A stretch of 64,000 nucleotides of DNA, taken from the NCBI GenBank assembly GCA_018242765.1, contig JAFEBH010000019.1:58491-122490 (forward strand), in the 5' to 3' direction. Shown here in pieces: positions 42,134-49,215 of the stretch (the first letter of the stretch is position 1; each line of letters opens with the position of its first letter). The stretch is from Nitrospira sp. Its GTDB lineage: Bacteria; Nitrospirota; Nitrospiria; Nitrospirales; Nitrospiraceae. A program made the translations under genes and the position numbers. The notes beneath the pieces were generated by a model, which saw nothing but the letters and a program-made list of their open reading frames with translations, was not told where the DNA came from and made no database searches.

Positions 42134-42367
42134 ATGAATCACCTACGACGGCTCGTTCTCTACGCCTTTCTCGCGGTCCTGGGATTCTTCCTGATCACTG
42201 AACACCAGGCACATGTGTTCGGGATACTCCCCTATCTGTTCCTGTTCGCCTGTCCGTTGTTCCATCTCCTCCTGCACAGGCGACACGGTGGTCATGACAT
42301 CGAATCGCCGCAAGACGGAAAGGCGCCCGATTCACAGGCCAACGCTGGGGGGCATTCCCATGGATGA
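42134..42367 (+). CDS. DUF2933-type membrane protein
   Basis: A 77-residue protein with two hydrophobic segments (LVLYAFLAVLGFFLITEHQA, LPYLFLFACPLFHLLLHRRH) and a His-rich tail (GGHDIESP ... AGGHSHG). The pattern fits the DUF2933 family, often found in copper-resistance clusters. GGGGGGAG lies upstream. It overlaps the following methyltransferase-like gene by eight bases. Confidence 0.72.
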   Translation: MNHLRRLVLYAFLAVLGFFLITEHQAHVFGILPYLFLFACPLFHLLLHRRHGGHDIESPQDGKAPDSQANAGGHSHG

Positions 42368-43028
42368 AGAATCAGCCTATGGGTTGTGGTCGTTGGTGAT
42401 CATCAACTCGCTGGTGTTCATTCTCTTCGCGTTCAGTTTCACCCGGCCCCGGACGACACGCGATTGGCGATCCCTGAGCGCCTACTCGGCATTCATCGTG
42501 GCCCTGTTTGCGGAGATGTATGGATTCCCCTTGACCATCTATCTGCTCTCTGGCTGGTTGGGCAGTCGATATCCGGACGTGAACCTGTATGCTCACGAAA
42601 CCGGCCATCTCTGGCATACCCTCCTGGGGATGAAAGGTCATGCACATGTTGATCCAATCCACATTTTCAGCGAGGTGCTGATCTTCGGAGGGTTCTTTCT
42701 CCTGGCAGCGTCGTGGGAAGTCTTGTACCGGGCGCAACGAACCAACACCCTCGCCACAACCGGCCCCTATGCCCGGATGAGACATCCTCAGTACGCGGCC
42801 TTCATCGTGATCATGCTCGGCTTCCTTCTCCAGTGGCCGACCATTCCGACATTGCTCATGTTCCCCGTACTCGTGACGATGTATGTCCGTCTCGCGCACA
42901 AAGAGGAAGCGGAGGTCCGTACAGCGTTCGGCGAGGCCTATGATCGGTATGCGGCGGTGACGCCAGCGTTTTTCCCACGATGGAAGCGGAAGTCACGGGA
43001 AGAAATTGAGTCACGGCTGCGTAGTTGA
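42360..43028 (+). CDS. Isoprenylcysteine methyltransferase-like membrane protein
   Basis: A 222-residue polytopic protein. The C-terminal half has the ICMT/PEMT signature (TGPYARMRHPQYAAFIVIML, then AHKEEAEVRTAFGEAYDRYA, TPAFFPR), the SAM- and substrate-binding region of this superfamily. N-terminal helices include SLVIINSLVFILFAFSFTRP and AFIVALFAEMYGFPLTIYLL. Bacterial members methylate membrane-associated substrates, unknown here. ATG 42360 overlaps the DUF2933 gene, and its stop overlaps the GH57 start (TGATG), so these genes are translationally coupled. Confidence 0.78.
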   Translation: MDEESAYGLWSLVIINSLVFILFAFSFTRPRTTRDWRSLSAYSAFIVALFAEMYGFPLTIYLLSGWLGSRYPDVNLYAHETGHLWHTLLGMKGHAHVDPIHIFSEVLIFGGFFLLAASWEVLYRAQRTNTLATTGPYARMRHPQYAAFIVIMLGFLLQWPTIPTLLMFPVLVTMYVRLAHKEEAEVRTAFGEAYDRYAAVTPAFFPRWKRKSREEIESRLRS

Positions 43029-45439
43029 TGTGGCGACGGTGCGAAACCGTCGTACTAGACCACGATGAGACAGACGAAAATGGAGCATCACCACCCATGG
43101 TGATCTGGCATCTCACGTCGGACACGCCTCGTTTTCCGTTCCATGTCAGTGCGGGGCAGCAGGTCAACCTCCAGTTCGGCACCTGGCCGATCGAGGAGGG
43201 CCAACAAGCCTGGATCGACATTCGCGTGATGCATCCGGACGGAACCGAGGACCGGAAACGGCTCGATGGGACGTGGAACTTCAACCACGATGCCAATAGC
43301 TATTGGTTCATCAACGTCGGGCCGTTTGAGGATGGAGATCGGGTGGAGTACCGGTTGCACGGGAGTTCCCCGTCAGGGGCTTGTGAAATTGGCCCCTTCA
43401 CCCTTCAGGTAGGTCCCAAGATACATCTCGCGATGCTGTGGCATCAGCACCAGCCGCTCTACAAAGATCTCCAAACCAAGCGATCGGAAGGATCGTATCG
43501 ATTCCCCTGGGTTCGGCTGCACGCCATCCGTGATTACTACGCCATGGCTGCGTTGCTGGAACAGCATCCTCAGGTCCATCTCACCATCAACCTGACCCCG
43601 GTGCTGCTGTGGCAGATCGAGGACTATGTGGAGCGGGGTGCAACCGATCGTTCGCTGGATCTCACGCGCATTCCAGCGCGCCGCCTCACCGCCGCTGAGC
43701 GGGAGGAGGTGCTCAGCACGTTTTTCGAGGCGAACTGGCACACGCAAATTTTCCCCTGGCCACGGTATCGCGAACTGTTTGAACAACGCCGGCAAGGAGA
43801 ACCGTTCACGATCCAAGATCTGACTGATCTGCAGATGTGGTTGAACCTGGCCTGGTTCGGCCCGGAGTTTCAAGAGGGCACAGTGGCGCTGCCTGACGGC
43901 CAGACCTCCTCCGTGCGCCGTTTCGTCGAAAAGGGCGCCAGCTTTACGGCTCGTGAGATCGAACAGATGATCGCTGAGCAACTGAAGATCCTGCGCAATG
44001 TCGTCGCAATCCATCGACAGCTTCAAGATCGTGGGCAGATCGAGATTTCCACCACGCCTTTTTACCATCCCATCCTTCCGTTGCTTGTCGATACGGATCG
44101 CGCCACCATCGATCGTCCTGGAGCGGTGCATCCCACACGGTTTCACCATCCAGAAGATGCGGTGGCGCAGCTCAACCGTGCTATGCAGTACTACGAGGGG
44201 CGCTTCGGCCATCCGCCCGCTGGGCTATGGCCGGCCGAAGGAGCGGTCAGCCAGTCGGTCCTCTCTCTTTTCGCAGAGGCCGGTGTGCGGTGGATCGCGA
44301 CCGATCGCGGCGTCCTGTCGCGCTCCGGGCGGTATGGCTACGAGGTCCAGGACCCGAATGTCCTGTGCCAAGCGTATCGGGCCGAAGATGAGCAGGGACA
44401 CGGCGTTGCCATCTTTTTCCGCGACACCGTCCTCTCAGACAAAATCGGTTTTCACTACCATGGCCATGCAGATCCTGCACAGGCGGTCGCCGACTTTCTG
44501 CGAGAGTTGAAAGAATGGTTCGCCTGGAAGGTGAACGATCCCCCGAACCGCATCGTCTCGATCATCTTGGACGGCGAGAATGCCTGGGGCGCGTACCAGC
44601 GGCAAGCTCGCCCATTTCTTCATGCGCTGTACTCCGCGCTCGCTGATGACCCGGAGATCCGGACGGTCACCTTTCGAGAGTATCTTGAAGGCAATCTCGC
44701 GCGGCGGGTGCCGGCTCACTCAATCCCAGCGTTGCCGAAAGTCTCTGACCTCGCTGAAGCAAGCTGGATCGACGAAAACGGCTCGGCGTCTGGGAACGAT
44801 TTGGGGACATGGATCGGTGAGGACGAAGAAAATCGTGGATGGGATCATCTCCGTGAGGCCAGAGAATGGCTCGACCGCATGAAGGCGACACCGGTGAGTC
44901 ATCCCAAAGCCTTCGAGGCACTCTACGCCGCGGAGAGCAGCGATTGGTTCTGGTGGTTTGGTGAGGATCAAGCTTCCGACACCGACGCAGAGTTCGACGA
45001 TCTCTTTCGGGATCATGTCAAGGCGGTCTACGGAACTCTCCGGCGCAAGCCACCTGTGGCGCTGGATGATGCCATCGTGCCCCATGCTCTCGTCTGGACG
45101 TTTGCCAGACCGATCCGATCGATCCGTGTCGGTGATCGCCTCAGCATCAGAACGAATTGTCCCGGTGAGCTGACCTGGAAGACCGATCAGGACGAACAAT
45201 GGACGACTCGCGAGCTGATCGCAGCCGGTGGCGTGATGGCCGCCGTATGTCGCTTTGGTCTGACGCTCGGACCCTTTGGGCCTTCGGCTCAATGGGTGGA
45301 GTTCCAATTCCGCTGCACGCATTCAGGTTGTTGTGGGACCGATCCCTGTTGTCGAGCGGACCTTCAGCGTGTCGCGGTGGTCGGCAGTCCAGCTAAAGGA
45401 ACAGGACGCACATCCCATCGTGTGCCGGGAGGCACATAG
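43028..45439 (+). CDS. Glycoside hydrolase family 57 protein
   Basis: A 803-residue protein. Residues 25-130 are a carbohydrate-binding-like domain (FPFHVSAGQQVNLQFGTWPI, WNFNHDANSYWFINVGPFED). The GH57 catalytic part begins IHLAMLWHQHQPLYKD (family motif 1); FYHPILPLLVDTD follows, then AGLWPAEGAVSQSVLSLFA with the nucleophile Glu near 403, and VSIILDGENAWGAY with the acid/base Asp near 514. The family cleaves or transfers alpha-1,4/1,6-glucans and acts on the same polymer as the phosphorylase upstream. The C-terminus has five Cys (CTHSGCCGTDPCC), an unusual possible metal site. ATG 43028 overlaps the previous stop. No signal peptide, so cytosolic. Confidence 0.88.
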   Translation: MWRRCETVVLDHDETDENGASPPMVIWHLTSDTPRFPFHVSAGQQVNLQFGTWPIEEGQQAWIDIRVMHPDGTEDRKRLDGTWNFNHDANSYWFINVGPFEDGDRVEYRLHGSSPSGACEIGPFTLQVGPKIHLAMLWHQHQPLYKDLQTKRSEGSYRFPWVRLHAIRDYYAMAALLEQHPQVHLTINLTPVLLWQIEDYVERGATDRSLDLTRIPARRLTAAEREEVLSTFFEANWHTQIFPWPRYRELFEQRRQGEPFTIQDLTDLQMWLNLAWFGPEFQEGTVALPDGQTSSVRRFVEKGASFTAREIEQMIAEQLKILRNVVAIHRQLQDRGQIEISTTPFYHPILPLLVDTDRATIDRPGAVHPTRFHHPEDAVAQLNRAMQYYEGRFGHPPAGLWPAEGAVSQSVLSLFAEAGVRWIATDRGVLSRSGRYGYEVQDPNVLCQAYRAEDEQGHGVAIFFRDTVLSDKIGFHYHGHADPAQAVADFLRELKEWFAWKVNDPPNRIVSIILDGENAWGAYQRQARPFLHALYSALADDPEIRTVTFREYLEGNLARRVPAHSIPALPKVSDLAEASWIDENGSASGNDLGTWIGEDEENRGWDHLREAREWLDRMKATPVSHPKAFEALYAAESSDWFWWFGEDQASDTDAEFDDLFRDHVKAVYGTLRRKPPVALDDAIVPHALVWTFARPIRSIRVGDRLSIRTNCPGELTWKTDQDEQWTTRELIAAGGVMAAVCRFGLTLGPFGPSAQWVEFQFRCTHSGCCGTDPCCRADLQRVAVVGSPAKGTGRTSHRVPGGT

Positions 45440-45501
45440 GATGGAGGCGCTTTTCAGCAAGTACCGCCATCAGCTGGCCGAGGCGGAAGGAGGCAAGGAC
45501 C

Positions 45502-45678
45502 ATGACTTCGAAGAACGAAATGGATCGCGTGTGTGGAATGTGGGTAGAGATTCAAGGCGCGCAGTTGACCAGTGTCTATAAAGGCAAGAGGTATTACTTC
45601 TGCAGCCCAGGCTGTAAGGAGCAGTTCGACCGGGATCCTGAACGGTTTATGGTGGGGTTCGAGGGACGAACACCGTGA
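45502..45678 (+). CDS. Stand-alone YHS-domain protein
   Basis: A 58-residue protein consisting almost only of a YHS domain: EMDRVCGMWVEIQGAQLTSV, YKGKRYYFCSPGCKEQFDRD, PERFMVGFEG. The metal-ligand cysteines (VCGMWV and FCSPGC) are intact. GGAAGGAGGCAAGG precedes the ATG, and the stop overlaps the ATG of the next gene (TGATG). It resembles the YHS module at the start of the glucan phosphorylase. Such domains are common in copper ATPases and may deliver or sense metal. Confidence 0.85.
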   Translation: MTSKNEMDRVCGMWVEIQGAQLTSVYKGKRYYFCSPGCKEQFDRDPERFMVGFEGRTP

Positions 45679-46394
45679 TGCGTATCACGCTGCGAATCCT
45701 ACCGATCCCGTTGAAGGTGTTGGCCACGATGTTTCTCCTGACCATGGGGCTCGGCTACCTCTTTGGCCTGACCTACCTCTATTTAATCGATGTGGAGCCA
45801 CACACCAAACACGGCATGGGACTTGTCGCTGCCGTGATCATGAAATATTACGGTCAACGGGACACGACGAAGCTTGAAGCGGCCCTCCGAGGACCTATGA
45901 CGGAGTACGTCACTGACGCCCAGCGAACGCAGGTGATCCGGTGGATACGAGCGGGCGCGGCCGAAACCGACTTCGTGAAGGTCCTGCCGATCCTCAAGCA
46001 GGCTTGTGGTGATTGTCACAGTGCGTCCTCTGGAACGGGCTTACCAGCGCTGACTTCCTATGCGGAGGTCGTTCGCTATACCGACGTGGACTTTGGACAA
46101 TCCATCAAGTCACTCGTGCGAGTCTCTCACATTCATCTATTCGGCATGAGTTTCATCTTTCTGCTCACGAGCCTTATTTTCATCTTCAGTGAGATCCCCG
46201 CCTCCGTTCAGACCTCTCTTGTCACGATTCCTTTCCTCGCCATCTGGCTGGACATCGGGTCCTGGTGGTTTACCAAACACGCTCCAATCTTTGCCTACAT
46301 CGTGATCGGTGGAGGGGTGCTGATGGGGCTGTCTCTCGCGTTGCAAATTGGAATCTCGCTGTATGAGATGTGGTTCCTCGGTGAAAAAACGTGA
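45678..46394 (+). CDS. Membrane-anchored monoheme c-type cytochrome
   Basis: A 238-residue protein with an N-terminal helix (LKVLATMFLLTMGLGYLFGL), a periplasmic domain with one heme c motif (QACGDCHSASSG) and four C-terminal helices (SHIHLFGMSFIFLLTSLIFI, VTIPFLAIWLDIGSWWF, PIFAYIVIGGGVLMGLSLAL). The His pair HIHLF at the start of the helical part might bind further heme. Probably an inner-membrane electron carrier or quinol-linked subunit. Coupled to the YHS gene upstream and followed by two more cytochrome genes. Confidence 0.78.
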   Translation: MRITLRILPIPLKVLATMFLLTMGLGYLFGLTYLYLIDVEPHTKHGMGLVAAVIMKYYGQRDTTKLEAALRGPMTEYVTDAQRTQVIRWIRAGAAETDFVKVLPILKQACGDCHSASSGTGLPALTSYAEVVRYTDVDFGQSIKSLVRVSHIHLFGMSFIFLLTSLIFIFSEIPASVQTSLVTIPFLAIWLDIGSWWFTKHAPIFAYIVIGGGVLMGLSLALQIGISLYEMWFLGEKT

Positions 46395-46427
46395 CGTTAC
46401 CGTCGTTCAAACACGGAGAACGGACAC

Positions 46428-46895
46428 ATGTGGAACGAAGATAATCAATCGACAGCTGCGAGCCAGGCTATTCCACGCAGGATATTGGTGGTCATCGGAT
46501 TCCTGGTTGTATTGGCGGGAGCCGCTGCTTCGGCAGATGATGCACCTGAGGAAGCGATCCCGCCCGAGTATACGGGGAAAACTCTTCCAGTCGCCATGCG
46601 AGACGATCCCCAAGCGCATATGACAGGGAAAGAACTTTACGAAGGGAAGATCAATCCGGCCGTCAATTGCGCTCGGTGTCATGGGAGCGACGGCAAGCCG
46701 ACCAAGCTGGGGAAGGGAGCTCCGGATCTTTCAGATCCAGCGGTCAGCAAGAAGCATTCGGATACCCAGTGGTTCTGGCGTATTTCGGAAAAGAAAGCGG
46801 GAACCACGATGCCGGCGTATAAGGACAAACTGACCGAGGAGCAGCGTTGGCACGTGATCGCGTATCTACGGACCTTGGCACCATCCGGCAAGTAG
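46428..46895 (+). CDS. Class I periplasmic cytochrome c
   Basis: A 155-residue protein with a signal/anchor (RILVVIGFLVVLAGAAASAD), a heme c motif (NCARCHGSDGKPT) and a distal Met (TTMPAYKDKLTEEQRWHVIA YL region), the layout of soluble class I cytochromes. GGAG lies upstream of ATG 46428. It would carry electrons between the membrane cytochrome before it and the heme-porin after it. Confidence 0.88.
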   Translation: MWNEDNQSTAASQAIPRRILVVIGFLVVLAGAAASADDAPEEAIPPEYTGKTLPVAMRDDPQAHMTGKELYEGKINPAVNCARCHGSDGKPTKLGKGAPDLSDPAVSKKHSDTQWFWRISEKKAGTTMPAYKDKLTEEQRWHVIAYLRTLAPSGK

Positions 46896-46915
46896 ACCGC
46901 CGGAAGGGAGTTGCT

Positions 46916-48127
46916 ATGAAGACAGCCTTCATCCCCATGACCGCCGTGCTGATGCTCGTCGTATTGGCAATTGTGGTGCTTCTGTCTGCTCGTCAGGTAT
47001 CGGCTCTACCATCATTTTCCCGGGAACATGGTCTCAAGTGTAGCGACTGCCATGCGGGCTTTCCCCTGCTAAATGAGTTCGGGATGGAATTCAAGCAACG
47101 GGGATTCAGGCTGCCGGACGAGGACGGGAAGTATCCCTGGGAGCACAAGAGTTTGCCCGTCTCGGTGATCGGTATCATGCAGTACCTCAACGCGCATGAA
47201 GACGATCCCGTGACCAAAGCCCGGCTCTCTTCGACCAGCAAGGCGGAGATCGATGAAATCGAGATCATGGCCGCGGGCACCGTCGCCCCGAAGGTGGGTT
47301 TTCTCGCGGAGTTCGCCCAGGAAGTCGCGGCAGGCGGCTCGTTTGGCAACGAGCAGATCTGGATGCAATTCAGTGATCTCCTGCCGACCAGCATGCTGAA
47401 TCTGCGGGCCGGGCGTATGTTGAACGAACAGTACTATCTGTCGCAGAAACGGCGGTTGACTTTTCAGCGCTATTTGGCCCCGGTGACCTTCGATGTCACT
47501 GGGGTCGAGATCAACGGCTTCTGGTCCGGTTTGCGGTACGCAGCCGGAGCGGTCAATGATGAGCGAGAGGAAGGAGCGAACATTCCCTCGGTCAATCTCG
47601 ACAAGAAGTTCCAGGGCTTCTACGCCTGGGGAACCTACAGCCGGTGGGACCACATCATCGGCATCCGGTACATCAACACGAAGGCCAATTCCGATCAGCC
47701 ATCGCCGATCATTGACGGCCGGACTCGGCAGCAACTGGATGCGACGCTCAATCTCCGCTTTGGTCGTGGTCAAGTCTTGCTCGGCTACTTTCACAACTGG
47801 GATATCGGCGGCGTCGCAAAGCAAGACCGACGGAATTATCTCATAGAGGGCATCCTTGAAGTGCTCCCTGAGAAACTCTTCCTAGACGCCCGTTACGAGT
47901 TGCAGGATACCGGTGTCGTCTCTGGAAGCCCCAACAATCCAGCGAAGGCCAACGGCAATCTCGTTACCGCGCACGCCTCCTATTACGTCACGGAAAACGT
48001 GCGCGCCGTGGTGGAGTTCACCAAGGTGAGGGGCGAAGGGCTGAATGTGCAGGGAATTGGAGAACCTAATGGTGTCGCGACCGGCAGCCAGGAACGATAC
48101 CTGGTGGGCATCCACTTTGGTTTTTAA
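46916..48127 (+). CDS. Heme-c-motif outer-membrane porin
   Basis: A 403-residue protein. A signal peptide (VLMLVVLAIVVLLSARQVSA) precedes one CxxCH motif near residue 40 (HGLKCSDCHAGFPLLNEFGM), then a beta-barrel-like region with alternating aromatic strands (NLRAGRMLNEQYYLSQKRRL, FQGFYAWGTYSRWDHIIGI, QVLLGYFHNWDIG) ending in a terminal Phe (RYLVGIHFGF), the outer-membrane insertion signal. A cytochrome-porin in one chain suggests electron passage across the outer membrane, or simply a porin with a heme-bound periplasmic plug. GGAAGGGAG precedes ATG 46916. Confidence 0.82.
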   Translation: MKTAFIPMTAVLMLVVLAIVVLLSARQVSALPSFSREHGLKCSDCHAGFPLLNEFGMEFKQRGFRLPDEDGKYPWEHKSLPVSVIGIMQYLNAHEDDPVTKARLSSTSKAEIDEIEIMAAGTVAPKVGFLAEFAQEVAAGGSFGNEQIWMQFSDLLPTSMLNLRAGRMLNEQYYLSQKRRLTFQRYLAPVTFDVTGVEINGFWSGLRYAAGAVNDEREEGANIPSVNLDKKFQGFYAWGTYSRWDHIIGIRYINTKANSDQPSPIIDGRTRQQLDATLNLRFGRGQVLLGYFHNWDIGGVAKQDRRNYLIEGILEVLPEKLFLDARYELQDTGVVSGSPNNPAKANGNLVTAHASYYVTENVRAVVEFTKVRGEGLNVQGIGEPNGVATGSQERYLVGIHFGF

Positions 48128-48178
48128 ACGGAGTGAACGATGTGTTGAGCATTGCAGAAAAGAACTATTGAGAGGTGT

Positions 48179-49021
48179 TTAGAAACGCTTAAGAATCTCT
48201 TGACGCTTCTGCAGATATTCGTCGTCGGTGATCAGGCCCTGTTCGTGCCACGTCTTTAAGTGATGGAGCTTCTCTTCGGCTAGTGAAACGGGGATATCCG
48301 GTTGAGTCGGAGTCGGAGAAGAAACTAGGCTAGGCTGGAAGAGGCCAGTGAGCCATGCCTTGTAGTTGACTGAAAGAGTTTGGATTGAACTCTTGATGAG
48401 AGTCGATGAGAGTTCGTTCTTGGCCAAGGTTGTCTGGTTAGTCCCAGGTACGAAATGAAACTCCATTTCTCCGATCGGCTGAAGAGGAACCTCCTTGGAG
48501 ATTTCAAGCTTTCGTAATGTGATGGCTGGTCTCCGGACATTCGCGAGTAAAACAATGAGCTGGTCGCCGCGGATGAGCATGCCGCCTGTCGTGACGAGTG
48601 GAATGCCATCCTCACGGGTTCGCCGCAGGGCAAAGACCGCCGTTTCATTGGGTCGGGCTTTGACCAATGCGGCCAGAAGATGAGGGGCAAGGAGTTGAGC
48701 ATCGTCATTGGGAAAAGCCGGTTCCGGTTGCGGCATGCTTCTCAGAACCCAGTAGCTGACAAAGCTCGTCTCCCGCTGGATCATAATGGATTGGAGGACG
48801 CTCGTAAGATGTGCGGTGGTGAACTTGGCAACCTGCTGATCGGGTTCTCCGGCAGCGTCCTTCAGAGGTGAAGAGCTGTCCAATCGCACAAGGACGATCG
48901 GGTCTTCGTACACGGTTCGGGAAATGGTGGGCGAGGTCACACAACCAGCCAGGATGAAGATGGCCGCAACGCTAGAGGCGCCGAACCTTCTCCACAAGGA
49001 GGAGTCAAGCCGGACTGTCAT
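48179..49021 (-). CDS. Lipoprotein with C-terminal SHOCT domain
   Basis: A 280-residue protein. Lipobox at FILAGC. The middle (IVLVRLDSSSPLKDAAGEP, TAHLTSVLQSIMIQRET, FHFVPGTNQTTLAKNELSS) is not recognised. The last 32 residues are a short SHOCT-type helical domain (EEKLHHLKTWHEQGLITDDE, YLQKRQEILKRF), an oligomerisation module. Opposite orientation to both neighbours and monocistronic. Confidence 0.75.
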   Translation of the reverse strand: MTVRLDSSLWRRFGASSVAAIFILAGCVTSPTISRTVYEDPIVLVRLDSSSPLKDAAGEPDQQVAKFTTAHLTSVLQSIMIQRETSFVSYWVLRSMPQPEPAFPNDDAQLLAPHLLAALVKARPNETAVFALRRTREDGIPLVTTGGMLIRGDQLIVLLANVRRPAITLRKLEISKEVPLQPIGEMEFHFVPGTNQTTLAKNELSSTLIKSSIQTLSVNYKAWLTGLFQPSLVSSPTPTQPDIPVSLAEEKLHHLKTWHEQGLITDDEYLQKRQEILKRF

Positions 49022-49215
49022 GACAGCTGATTATAGGTAAGGGAGTGCGACAGGACAAGATTGTCCGCCAGTCAGCTTCCAGTGATGCGCGGTGCAGGCA
49101 ACCAAGTCGGTGATATTGGATAGGAGGCACGAGATATGGTTGGCCAAAGTCCCAATTTTAAGATGCTGAGGACTTCCACGAACGAGTGGGGCCAGTCTAT
49201 CTCTCGTGAGGCGAC

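Noticed and set aside
45276..45581. ORF continuing past the GH57 stop in another frame
   Set aside because: The GH57 frame reaches a plausible Cys-rich end, and the alternative frame overlaps the well-supported YHS gene.
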